Part shown: positions 5,658 to 13,335 of the stretch, piece after piece | Layout: each line of letters opens with the position of its first letter | Position numbering within the stretch: position 1 is the first letter of the stretch | Source: JBGRQB01 sp041725875 | Lineage (GTDB): Bacteria > Bacteroidota > Ignavibacteria > Ignavibacteriales > Melioribacteraceae | Length of the DNA: 14,483 nucleotides | NCBI GenBank assembly: GCA_041725875.1 | Contig: JBGRQB010000109.1 | Span: 1-14,483 of the forward strand | Reading direction: 5' to 3' | Position numbers and translations under genes: made by a program | The notes under the pieces: generated by a model | Database searches by the model: none | What the model was told of the DNA's origin: nothing | The model's input: the letters and a program-made list of their open reading frames with translations, nothing else

Positions 5658-6632
5658 TTGAAAATTGTTGTTACCGGAGGAGCCGGATATATTGGCTCTC
5701 ATTTTGTTAAACTTGCAGTAGATTGTAACTGTGAGGTTTTGGTTATTGATAATTTGTGCAGAGGACATAAAGAAGCTGTTCATCCAAAAGCAGAATTTAA
5801 AAATTGTGATCTGCTCGATTCTGAAAATCTAAATAAAATCCTTTCAGAGTATAAACCTGATGCTGTAGTACATTTTGCTGCTTTTGCTTATGTCGGCGAA
5901 TCAGTTGAAAACCCGCAAATGTATTATTCAAATAATGTTATCGGCAGTATCAATCTTATTAGCGCGGCAAAAAATAACAATATCAGGAACTTTGTATTTT
6001 CATCAACCTGTTCACTGTATGGAAATCCCGAAACTGTTCCAATCTCTGAAAAAGAAAAGCTGAATCCGATAAATCCTTATGCTCAAACTAAATTAATAAT
6101 TGAAAAAGCACTTGCCGATTTCAGCAGTGTCTACAATTTTAATTATGTTGCTCTCAGATATTTTAATGCTGCCGGCGCAGATCCGGAAGGAGCAATAGGT
6201 GAAAGTCATGATCCTGAACCACACTTAATTCCTATTATTCTCCAGACTGCTCTTGGCAAAAGAGAAAAAATATTTATTTTTGGTAATGATTATAAAACTC
6301 CTGACGGAAGTTGTGTGAGAGATTATATTCACGTCAGTGATTTGGCGCAGGCACATATGGCGGCTATTCAGTTTTTATCAGAAGAAAAAAGATCGGAGAT
6401 AATAAATTTAGGTACGGGAAATGGATATTCTGTAAAAGAAATTATAAATTCGGCAAGAGAAATTACAGGTAAAGAGATTAAAGCCGAAGTTGCCGAAAGG
6501 AGAGCCGGAGATCCTGCAATTCTGGTTGCAGAAAACTCAAAGGCCGAAGCAATTCTTGGCTGGAAACCTGAATTTGATTTAACTGATATATTAAAAAGTG
6601 CCTGGAAGTGGCATCAAAATCCGAAGTATTAA
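5658..6632 (+). CDS. galE: UDP-glucose 4-epimerase (GalE-type SDR)
   Basis: This extended short-chain dehydrogenase interconverts UDP-glucose and UDP-galactose (or related UDP-sugars) using bound NAD in the cytoplasm. With the TTG start the 324-residue protein begins like known GalE (KIVVTGGAGYIGSH), with the GxxGxxG NAD motif at about 7-13. Catalytic elements are SSTCSLYG (about 115-122) and YAQTK (Y141, K145). The signatures LRYFNAAGADPEGAIGE and DGSCVRDYIHVSDLAQAH follow. Starting at ATG 5619 would add 13 residues (MPYLASYNNSGVI) that do not resemble the family and lack a ribosome binding site. It heads an operon with rfbC (8-base gap) and ugd. Next to ugd, a UDP-glucuronate or UDP-xylose 4-epimerase role is a less likely alternative. 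Confidence 0.93.
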   Translation: MKIVVTGGAGYIGSHFVKLAVDCNCEVLVIDNLCRGHKEAVHPKAEFKNCDLLDSENLNKILSEYKPDAVVHFAAFAYVGESVENPQMYYSNNVIGSINLISAAKNNNIRNFVFSSTCSLYGNPETVPISEKEKLNPINPYAQTKLIIEKALADFSSVYNFNYVALRYFNAAGADPEGAIGESHDPEPHLIPIILQTALGKREKIFIFGNDYKTPDGSCVRDYIHVSDLAQAHMAAIQFLSEEKRSEIINLGTGNGYSVKEIINSAREITGKEIKAEVAERRAGDPAILVAENSKAEAILGWKPEFDLTDILKSAWKWHQNPKY

Positions 6633-6636
6633 GGAG
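6631..6636 (+). promoter_or_regulatory. Shine-Dalgarno AAGGAG deciding the rfbC start
   Basis: AAGGAG, overlapping the galE stop codon, is 4 bases upstream of GTG 6641. This supports 6641 rather than the further upstream GTG at 6608, which would lie inside galE. Confidence 0.75.
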
Positions 6637-6640
6637 TATT

Positions 6641-7189
6641 GTGGAAGCTGTTAAAACCGAACTGGAAGGAGTGATTCTTCTGAAACCAAATGTTTATCCC
6701 GATTCCAGAGGGTATTTTTATGAATCCTTTAATGTTGACAGATATAAAGATGCCGGAATCAATTTTCCGTTTGTACAAGATAATATCTCCAGATCTGTAA
6801 AAGGAACAATTCGCGGACTCCATTATCAAATTGGCGAATTTGCGCAAGGAAAACTTTGTCAGGTGGTATTTGGTAAAGTTCTGGATGTTGCAGTGGATAT
6901 CAGATTTGGTTCTCCGACATTTGGAAAATATTATGCGGTTGAGCTTTCCGATGAAAATAATTACCAGCTGTGGATTCCGCCCGGCTTTGCTCACGGATTT
7001 TCAGTTTTATCAGACGAAGCAGTGTTTTCGTACAAATGTACTGCTCTTTACAGTAAGAAAGATGAAAGATCGATCATTTTTAATGATCAGGATATAAATG
7101 TTGACTGGAAAACAGAAACTCCTGTAATTTCTGAAAAAGATTTACAGGCTAAAAAGTTTAATGAAATAGAAAAAGATTTTATATACTAA
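6641..7189 (+). CDS. rfbC: dTDP-4-dehydrorhamnose 3,5-epimerase RfbC/RmlC
   Basis: RmlC epimerises dTDP-4-keto-6-deoxyglucose at C3 and C5, the third step to dTDP-L-rhamnose, as a cytoplasmic cupin dimer. From GTG 6641 the protein has 182 residues, normal for the family; a GTG at 6608 would add 11 residues overlapping galE. Landmarks are DSRGYFYE (21-28), IRGLHYQ with catalytic H61, QGKLCQV with K71, WIPPGFAHGF (112-121, H118), and FSYKCT with Y131. These match the His/Lys/Tyr set of characterised RmlC enzymes (H63, K73, Y133 in Salmonella). It lies between galE and ugd in one operon. rfbD is about 2.8 kb downstream beyond bshA; rfbA and rfbB are not in the window. Confidence 0.93.
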   Translation: MEAVKTELEGVILLKPNVYPDSRGYFYESFNVDRYKDAGINFPFVQDNISRSVKGTIRGLHYQIGEFAQGKLCQVVFGKVLDVAVDIRFGSPTFGKYYAVELSDENNYQLWIPPGFAHGFSVLSDEAVFSYKCTALYSKKDERSIIFNDQDINVDWKTETPVISEKDLQAKKFNEIEKDFIY

Positions 7190-7211
7190 ATAAATTCCTG
7201 ACGGAGGCAAT

Positions 7212-8540
7212 ATGAATTTAGCAGTAATCGGAACCGGATATGTTGGTTTGGTTTCAGGAACCTGTTTCGCGGAAATGGGAAGTAATGTGATATGTGTTGA
7301 TAATAACCCGGAGAAGTTAAAAAAGCTTCTGGATGCCGAAATACCAATATATGAACCGGGACTGGATGTACTTTTTTACCGAAACATTGCAAAAAAAAGA
7401 CTTCAGTTTACTGATAATCTTAAAAATGCTGTGCTAAATTCAGAAGTAGTGTTTTTATGTCTGCCAACTCCGCAGGATGAAGATGGCTCGGCAGATCTGA
7501 AATATGTTTTTGCTGTTGCCGATGAAATTGGCAAGATCTTAAAAGAGAATGGCGACAAAGATTTCAAGATTATTGTAAACAAATCTACGGTTCCTGTTGG
7601 TACCTGTAAAGCCACTACTGAAAAAATAGCAAAGCACGGAGTTAAAAATTTCGAAGTAGTATCAAATCCTGAATTTTTAAGAGAAGGTTTTGCTGTTGAT
7701 GATTTTATGAAGCCCGACAGAATTGTTGTTGGTGCGGATACTCCGGAAGTTATGGCTAAAATGAAGTCATTGTATGAACCATTTGTTCGTCAGGGAAATC
7801 CAATTCTTGAGATGGATCCTCAAAGTTCTGAAGTTACAAAATATGCTTCAAACTCATATCTGGCAATGAGAATTACTTATATGAACGAACTTGCCAACTT
7901 CTGTGAAAATGTTGGTGCAAATGTGGATCTGGTAAGAAAAGGAATGGGAACTGATACAAGAATTGGTAAAAGATTTCTTTTCCCGGGTATCGGATATGGC
8001 GGCTCCTGCTTCCCGAAAGATGTTAATGCATTGATCAAAACATCTAAAGAACGCGAATCTGAAATGAGAATTTTAACTCTGGTTGATAAAGTTAATAAAG
8101 ATCAGAAACTTGTTATGGTTGATAAAATTCTTAAACATTACAATGGCGATGTAAGTGATAAAACATTTGCCGTTTGGGGATTATCTTTCAAACCAAACAC
8201 AGATGATATGAGAGAAGCTCCGTCGGTTGTTATTATAAATGCACTTCTTGAAAAAGGGGCAAAAATAAGAGCTTACGATCCTGAAGCAATGGAAAATGCA
8301 AAGTTTTATCTGCAGGACAAAATTGAATATGTAAATGATCAGTATGAAGCTGTTGATAATACTGATGCACTTCTAATTTTTACCGAGTGGAATGAATTTA
8401 GAAATCCTGATTTCGGAGTTATAACTGAAAAGCTTTCAGAAAAAGTTTTGTTTGACGGAAGAAATGTTTTTGAACCGCAGCAGTTGGAAGAATTAGGATA
8501 TACTTATTACAGTATCGGACGCGTACCTGTAAAAAATTAA
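7212..8540 (+). CDS. ugd: UDP-glucose 6-dehydrogenase
   Basis: Ugd oxidises UDP-glucose twice with NAD to UDP-glucuronate, a precursor for capsule and envelope polysaccharides. The 442-residue protein shows, in order: NAD-binding GTGYVGLVSGTCFAE (7-21), STVPVGT (125-131), SNPEFLREG (151-159), K210 in SSEVTKYASNSYLA, GIGYGGSCFPKD with catalytic Cys266, and the C-terminal UDP-binding part with GLSFKPNTDDMREAPS (323-338). Length and motifs are complete. The ATG has GGAGG five bases upstream and lies 22 bases after rfbC, so it is the third gene of the galE operon. A shared terminator with convergent bshA follows. Confidence 0.96.
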   Translation: MNLAVIGTGYVGLVSGTCFAEMGSNVICVDNNPEKLKKLLDAEIPIYEPGLDVLFYRNIAKKRLQFTDNLKNAVLNSEVVFLCLPTPQDEDGSADLKYVFAVADEIGKILKENGDKDFKIIVNKSTVPVGTCKATTEKIAKHGVKNFEVVSNPEFLREGFAVDDFMKPDRIVVGADTPEVMAKMKSLYEPFVRQGNPILEMDPQSSEVTKYASNSYLAMRITYMNELANFCENVGANVDLVRKGMGTDTRIGKRFLFPGIGYGGSCFPKDVNALIKTSKERESEMRILTLVDKVNKDQKLVMVDKILKHYNGDVSDKTFAVWGLSFKPNTDDMREAPSVVIINALLEKGAKIRAYDPEAMENAKFYLQDKIEYVNDQYEAVDNTDALLIFTEWNEFRNPDFGVITEKLSEKVLFDGRNVFEPQQLEELGYTYYSIGRVPVKN

Positions 8541-8547
8541 AAATAAA

Positions 8548-8571
8548 TCTGGGAAGTTTTAACTTCCCAGA
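8548..8571. terminator. bidirectional terminator between ugd and bshA
   Basis: TCTGGGAAGT (8548-8557) pairs with ACTTCCCAGA (8562-8571) around a TTTA loop, 7 bases after the ugd stop. ATTTTAT follows on the plus strand and a longer T-rich tail on the minus strand. The bshA stop codon (8559-8561) lies in the loop. Confidence 0.78.
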
Positions 8572-9686
8572 ATTTTATCGTAAAACTCAAGATACTTCGG
8601 AATTATAATTTTTTTATCAAAAAGCTCCACTGCACGTTTCCGTGAATTTTTAGAAAACTTCTCATATTTTTTATCCTTTGTAAGGAGATCCACAGTATAT
8701 TTTGCCATTCTGTCAACATCACCAAGCTCTGCCACATATCCTGTTTCATTATGATAAACAAGCTCAGGTAAACCACCTACACTTGAACTTACAACAGGAA
8801 CTCCGCATCCCATTGCTTCAAGAGCTGCAAGTCCGAAACTCTCCGATTGTGAAGGAATTAAAAATACATCGGCTATAGGAAGTATTTCGTTCAGACTATC
8901 CTGTTTTCCTAAAAACACAACATCTTCAACAATATCAAATTCGCGTACAAGTCTTTCACACTCAGATCTGTCGGGCCCGTCGCCAATCAACACAAGCTTT
9001 GAGGGTATATGCTCTTTTACTTTGTTGAATATTCTGATTGTATCAGAAACACGCTTTACGGGGCGGAAATTAGATGTATGTATCAATATTTTTTCGCCGT
9101 TGGGAGCCAGTTTATTTTTAAGGCAGCAGCGTGAAGCGCCGTTATATAAATCAGTATCTATGAAATTATAAATTACTTCAATATCTTTTTCAACGTTGTA
9201 GTTGGTAATTGTTTTTTCTTTAAGAAAACGGGAAACAGCAGTAACCCCGTCACTCTCTTCAATTCCGAATTTAACAAGCGGAAGATAAGATGGTTCTAAA
9301 CCAACCAGAGTAATATCGGTTCCGTGAAGTGTTGTTATTATTTTGATGTCTTTATTTTGGCTTTGTAAAATTTTCTTTGAAAGATAAGCACTTATTGCGT
9401 GCGGAATTGCATAATGTGCGTGAATAAGATCCAGTTGTTCATATTCCATTACTTCAAGCAGTTTGCTTGTTAAAGCCAATCCGTAATCCTGATGTTCAAA
9501 TAACGGATAGCTGCTTATTTCAACTTCGTGATAAAATGTGTTGGGGGAATAAGGTGCGAGTCTGCGTGGTAAAGCATAAGAAATAAAGTGAACCTGGTGA
9601 CCTTGTGCCGCTACTTCTTTCCCCAGCTCAGTTGCAAGAACACCGCTTCCGCCGTAGGTTGGATAACAAACTATTCCAATCTTCAT
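8559..9686 (-). CDS. bshA: N-acetyl-alpha-D-glucosaminyl L-malate synthase BshA (bacillithiol pathway)
   Basis: BshA is a GT4 glycosyltransferase that joins UDP-GlcNAc to L-malate, the first step of bacillithiol synthesis. The 375 residues match the family. The N-terminal signature IGIVCYPTYGGSGVLATELG (3-22) and HEVEISSYPLF (53-63) are characteristic of BshA. HGTDIT (121-126), SNFRPVKR (205-212), IGDGPDR (234-240), and the ESFGLAALE E-x7-E pair (E282, E290) are GT4 nucleotide-sugar binding elements. Initiation is supported by GGAGAG four bases before the ATG. bshB and bshC are not in the window. The nearby sugar genes might suggest a polysaccharide glycosyltransferase, but the N-terminal signature argues for BshA. 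Chlorobiota are known to make N-methyl-bacillithiol, so the final thiol could be a variant. Confidence 0.9.
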   Translation of the reverse strand: MKIGIVCYPTYGGSGVLATELGKEVAAQGHQVHFISYALPRRLAPYSPNTFYHEVEISSYPLFEHQDYGLALTSKLLEVMEYEQLDLIHAHYAIPHAISAYLSKKILQSQNKDIKIITTLHGTDITLVGLEPSYLPLVKFGIEESDGVTAVSRFLKEKTITNYNVEKDIEVIYNFIDTDLYNGASRCCLKNKLAPNGEKILIHTSNFRPVKRVSDTIRIFNKVKEHIPSKLVLIGDGPDRSECERLVREFDIVEDVVFLGKQDSLNEILPIADVFLIPSQSESFGLAALEAMGCGVPVVSSSVGGLPELVYHNETGYVAELGDVDRMAKYTVDLLTKDKKYEKFSKNSRKRAVELFDKKIIIPKYLEFYDKILGS

Positions 9687-9737
9687 TTTCTCTCCAATAA
9701 TTTAGGCGATAAAGTAATCAATATTTTTTATTAAATG

Positions 9738-9745
9738 CAAAATTA
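9738..9745 (-). promoter_or_regulatory. candidate Bacteroidota-type -7 element for bshA
   Basis: On the minus strand the sequence reads TAATTTTG, a full match to the TAnnTTTG -7 element of Bacteroidota promoters, 51 bases before the bshA ATG. No TTTG -33 element is found at the proper distance, so support is weak. Confidence 0.3.
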
Positions 9746-9902
9746 ATTTCCCTGTTAATTGATTGTATTGTCGGGCAAGTGACACTAAACTTCATTCATC
9801 CCCAAAATAGAGGTCGTTCACCTAATTTTTTGAGAATTTGATCTAATTTTACTCGATTATTTGTAAATATAATTTAAGTTGTTTATTACTGGTTAATTTT
9901 TG

Positions 9903-9931
9903 TTGAAACTTATAAATTTCTATGGTGTAAC
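9903..9931 (+). promoter_or_regulatory. candidate promoter of rfbD
   Basis: TTGAAA (9903-9908) and TGTAAC (9926-9931) are separated by 17 bases, with a TG extension before the -10 box. The inferred start would give a leader of about 15-20 bases before ATG 9955. Chance matches are likely in such AT-rich DNA. Confidence 0.35.
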
Positions 9932-9954
9932 ATTTTTTATTATCATTACGTTTA

Positions 9955-10869
9955 ATGGAAAAAATGAATAAATCAAAAGAAAAAATATTGTTAATCGGGT
10001 CTAACGGAATGCTCGGACAAAGAACCGCGGAATTTTTTCTGAATAAAGGAAACACGGAATTAATTTGTGCGTCTTATGGACAGCGATCTGTTCTTGAAAA
10101 TATTAATTACTTCAATCTTGATTTAACAAATCAAACCGAAGTTACAACGCTTCTGGAAAAGATATCACCCGATGTTATTGTTAACACTGCTGCTTACACT
10201 GCTGTTGACAAAGCAGAAACTGAAAAAGAATTGTGTGATAAAGTTAATGTTGATGCAGTCAGCTATTTAGCAAACTTTGCAAAGAAAAAAGATATTCATT
10301 TAATTAATATTTCTACCGATTATGTTTTTGACGGAGCTGATGGACCTTACACCGAAAATGCCGATGTGAACCCGATTGGGTACTACGGATTATCGAAACT
10401 TAAAGGTGAAGAGGAAATTGAAAAATCTGGCTGCAGATACACTATAATCAGAACAAATGTTTTGTACGGACCCGCAAAGCATGGCCGAATGGATTTTGTT
10501 AAATGGGTCGTAAGTTCTTTAAGAGATAAAAAAAAGATTAAAATTGTTACAGATCAGATTAACAATCCAACATATATTGACGATCTGGTAACTATAATAG
10601 ATGCAGCAGTTGAAAAACGTTCGATTGGGATTTTTAATTCCGGCGGAACCGAGTTTTTATCAAGATATGATTTTACAATCAGAATTGCTGATTTTTTCAA
10701 CCTGGATAAAAATCTGATAAAACCTGTGTTAACGGTAGAGTTTAATCCGCCGGCTAAACGCCCGTTAAAATCGGGGTTGATTCTTGATAAAACAAAAAGC
10801 ATATTGGGATACAAACCCGGTACTATTGAAGATACTTTTAGATTAATGAAAGAAGAGTTAAGTTTATAG
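9955..10869 (+). CDS. rfbD: dTDP-4-dehydrorhamnose reductase RfbD/RmlD
   Basis: RmlD reduces dTDP-4-keto-L-rhamnose to dTDP-L-rhamnose with NAD(P)H, the last step of the pathway. The 304-residue SDR protein has LLIGSNGMLGQRTAEF (12-27, GxxGxxG), VNTAAYTAVDKAE (76-88), ISTDYVFDG (119-127), and YGLSKLKGE with the Y144/K148 catalytic pair. The C-terminal NPPAKRPLKSGL matches the usual PRPxxSxL substrate-binding region. The ATG has no clear Shine-Dalgarno sequence; a second ATG three codons on (9964) is possible. The gene is separated from galE-rfbC-ugd by the oppositely oriented bshA. The cyclase gene follows after 26 bases on the same strand with no terminator between, so co-transcription is possible. 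Confidence 0.92.
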   Translation: MEKMNKSKEKILLIGSNGMLGQRTAEFFLNKGNTELICASYGQRSVLENINYFNLDLTNQTEVTTLLEKISPDVIVNTAAYTAVDKAETEKELCDKVNVDAVSYLANFAKKKDIHLINISTDYVFDGADGPYTENADVNPIGYYGLSKLKGEEEIEKSGCRYTIIRTNVLYGPAKHGRMDFVKWVVSSLRDKKKIKIVTDQINNPTYIDDLVTIIDAAVEKRSIGIFNSGGTEFLSRYDFTIRIADFFNLDKNLIKPVLTVEFNPPAKRPLKSGLILDKTKSILGYKPGTIEDTFRLMKEELSL

Positions 10870-10895
10870 AATAATTTTTACTATTTGAGCAGGGA

Positions 10896-12830
10896 ATGCA
10901 ACAACAAAATATCAGAATTCTTGCGGCAATAATGTTTACCGATATTGTCGGGTACACAGCATTAATGCAGCAGGATGAAACAAATGCAAAGTTAATTAGA
11001 GACAAGCACAGAGCAGTTCTTGAAAAAGTCACGCTTGATCATCACGGACAAATAATCCAGTATTATGGTGACGGAACCTTAACTATATTTGCCAGTGCAT
11101 ACGAGGCTGTAATGTGCGCAATAGAGATCCAGTCGGAATTTCGTAAAGATCCGGTTATTCCTATTCGTGTAGGTCTGCACCTTGGAGATATTGTATATGA
11201 AGATCAGGGTGCTTATGGTGACGGGGTAAACGTTGCCTCCAGAATGGAAGCTCTTGCCGTAGAAGGTTCAATACTTATTTCTGATAAGGTTTTTGACGAA
11301 GTAAGTAATCATCCCGAAATAAAAACAGTTTCTCTCGGAAGATATGAACTCAAAAATGTAAAACGCCCGGTTGAAGTTTTTGCAATTTCAAATGAAGGTG
11401 TTGTTGTTCCCGAACCAAAAGATATAAGCATCAAACAAGGAAGAATTAAACCAAGTATTGCTGTGCTTCCTTTTGTTAATATGAGCGCTGATAAAGAAAA
11501 TGAATATTTTAGCGACGGGATAACAGAAGAAATATTAAATGCACTGGCAAAAGTTGAAGAATTAAAAGTTACTGCCCGAACTTCATCATTTGCATTCAAA
11601 GGAAAAAATATAGATATACGCGAAGTTGCTTCAAGTCTGGATGTAACCCACGTACTTGAAGGAAGTGTAAGAAAAGCAGGCAACAGAGTCAGGGTTACCG
11701 GACAGCTGATAGATGCTTCCGACGGATATCATTTGTGGTCGGAAACATTTGATGGTGATCTTGAGGATATTTTTGAAGTACAGGATGAAATATCGAGAAA
11801 GATAGTTGATAAACTCCTTTCAAAGCTGGTAAAAAAAGATAACAGACAGCTTGTAAGAACCCTTACCGGTGATTTAGAAGCTTACAATTTATTCCTGAAA
11901 GCTCAATACAGCGTTAATAAATGGACACCTCCTGAAACCTTAAAAGCAATTGAAATGCTTGAAGAGGTAATAAAACTTGCCCCTGATTTTTCTCAGGCTT
12001 ATTCCAGTCTGGCAGGCTGTTACGGATTTTTAGGAGCCACAGGATATATGCGTCCTGCCGAAGCATATCCCAAAAGTGAAGCTTTAGTTCAGAAAGCACT
12101 TGAACTGGATGATGAGCTGCCGGAAAGCTATATTGCTTTAAGTATGAGTAAAATGCTTTTTGACTGGGATTTTCAGGCCGGTAAACTGGCTGTTGATAAA
12201 GCATATCAGCTTAATCCGGGAAATGTTGAAGTACTGAAAATGTATTATGTGTACTACACTATTGTTGAAGAAAGAGAGAATGCACTTAAAGCAATTGAAG
12301 AAGCTTGCAAACTGGACCCTCTTTCAACTCAGTTCAAATCCTTTAAAGCCGAAGCTTTGTTTAATTTAGGTCGAATGGAAGAAGCTTTGAATCTGATTGA
12401 TGAAATTTTGGAAAATGAGCCGGGGTTCCGACAAGCAATTGTGTTAAGAGGGTGGATTTATATCGATCAGGGAAAACTTCAGGAAGCAAAAAAGGTATTT
12501 TACGGACTCCAGGATATAGTTGGCAGAGATCTGAAATCTTATGTTCAGATAGGACATTTGGAAGGATTGCTTGGAAATGAAAAAATTGCTTACGAATGTC
12601 TGGCAAAACTGGAAGAAAAGCAGAAAGAAAGTAACAAAATCGGACTTTACTTTGATTTTGCAATAGTTTATGCCGGTCTGAGTGATTACGACAAAATGTT
12701 CGAGTATTTATATAAAGCTTATGATGAAAGAATTGGCGGATTGATCTTCATAAACCGCAGATTCTGGAAAAAAATCCATAAAGATGAACGTTATCTCGAT
12801 CTTTTAAGAAAGATGGGAAGAAAGGTTTAG
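10896..12830 (+). CDS. class III nucleotide cyclase fused to TolB/FlgO-like domain and TPR repeats
   Basis: The 644-residue protein has three parts. Residues 7-135 form a class III cyclase domain with metal aspartates D16 (MFTDIVGYT) and D59 (YYGDGTLTIF), and transition-state N112 and R116 (GDGVNVASRME). Residues 187-308 match the TolB/FlgO-like module that follows such cyclases in many Bacteroidota (SIAVLPFVNMSADKENEYFSDG, VLEGSVRKAGNRVRVTGQL). Residues about 327-640 are TPR-like helices (e.g. ALKAIEEACKLDPLS, AEALFNLGRMEEALNLIDEI). There is no signal peptide or membrane helix, so it is probably cytoplasmic. The two canonical adenine-specifying positions are not Lys and Asp but Q55 and G105, so the product (cAMP, cGMP or none) is uncertain. 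It lies 26 bases after rfbD, with weak AGGG before the ATG. Confidence 0.9.
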   Translation: MQQQNIRILAAIMFTDIVGYTALMQQDETNAKLIRDKHRAVLEKVTLDHHGQIIQYYGDGTLTIFASAYEAVMCAIEIQSEFRKDPVIPIRVGLHLGDIVYEDQGAYGDGVNVASRMEALAVEGSILISDKVFDEVSNHPEIKTVSLGRYELKNVKRPVEVFAISNEGVVVPEPKDISIKQGRIKPSIAVLPFVNMSADKENEYFSDGITEEILNALAKVEELKVTARTSSFAFKGKNIDIREVASSLDVTHVLEGSVRKAGNRVRVTGQLIDASDGYHLWSETFDGDLEDIFEVQDEISRKIVDKLLSKLVKKDNRQLVRTLTGDLEAYNLFLKAQYSVNKWTPPETLKAIEMLEEVIKLAPDFSQAYSSLAGCYGFLGATGYMRPAEAYPKSEALVQKALELDDELPESYIALSMSKMLFDWDFQAGKLAVDKAYQLNPGNVEVLKMYYVYYTIVEERENALKAIEEACKLDPLSTQFKSFKAEALFNLGRMEEALNLIDEILENEPGFRQAIVLRGWIYIDQGKLQEAKKVFYGLQDIVGRDLKSYVQIGHLEGLLGNEKIAYECLAKLEEKQKESNKIGLYFDFAIVYAGLSDYDKMFEYLYKAYDERIGGLIFINRRFWKKIHKDERYLDLLRKMGRKV

Positions 12831-12848
12831 CTATCCGGCTAAACCTTT
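12821..12848. terminator. hairpin containing both stop codons of convergent genes
   Basis: AAAGGTTTAGC (12821-12831) pairs perfectly over 11 bases with GCTAAACCTTT (12838-12848) around TATCCG. The cyclase stop (12828-12830) and the macro-domain stop (12831-12833 on the minus strand) are adjacent and both within it. The flanks are only moderately T-rich. Confidence 0.72.
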
Positions 12849-13334
12849 ATAAATTTTATAATCTTCTTCTGAAAAGCAAACAAAAACTACATTCAGTTCC
12901 AATTCAGTTTCCTTTAAAAACTCCACTACAGTTGAATAAGCAATTTTTGCAGCATCTTGTTTGGGATAACCATATACTCCTGTGCTGATTGAAGGAAAAG
13001 CAATGCTTCTTGCACAATTTTCCTGAGCTAACAAAAGTGAATTACGATAAGAATTTTTCAACAGTTCGGCTTCATTCTTTTTTCCGCCTTTCCATACCGG
13101 ACCCGGAGTATGCACAACATATTTTGCCGTAAGGTTATAACCTTTTGTTATTCTGGCTTCTCCGGTCTCGCAGCCATTAAATTTTTTACATTCTTCCAGT
13201 AATTCTGGTCCGGCAGCTCTGTGAATAGCTCCGTCAACTCCGCCTCCGCCAAGAAGGGTAGTGTTGGCAGCATTTACAATTACATCAACATCCAGTTTTG
13301 TTATATCAGCTTTTACCACGGAAATATGTTTCAT
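12831..13334 (-). CDS. macro-domain protein, probable O-acetyl-ADP-ribose deacetylase (YmdB/MacroD type)
   Basis: The 167-residue protein is a stand-alone macro domain that binds ADP-ribose and probably hydrolyses O-acetyl-ADP-ribose or removes ADP-ribose from acidic residues. Family motifs are present: DVIVNAANTTLLGGGGVDGAIHR with N21, N24 and D34, and the phosphate loop SISTGVYGYP with Y121, equivalent to N25, D35 and Y126 of E. coli YmdB. The ATG at 13334 has GAGGG five bases upstream; an in-frame GTG four codons earlier (13346) would overlap that sequence and the preceding gene. The cupin gene stops one base before the ATG, so the two are translationally coupled. Its stop codon directly abuts that of the convergent cyclase. 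Confidence 0.92.
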   Translation of the reverse strand: MKHISVVKADITKLDVDVIVNAANTTLLGGGGVDGAIHRAAGPELLEECKKFNGCETGEARITKGYNLTAKYVVHTPGPVWKGGKKNEAELLKNSYRNSLLLAQENCARSIAFPSISTGVYGYPKQDAAKIAYSTVVEFLKETELELNVVFVCFSEEDYKIYKGLAG

Positions 13335-13335
13335 T

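Noticed and set aside
6608..6640. RfbC start at GTG 6608
   Set aside because: It lies inside galE; AAGGAG with GTG 6641 gives the usual family length.
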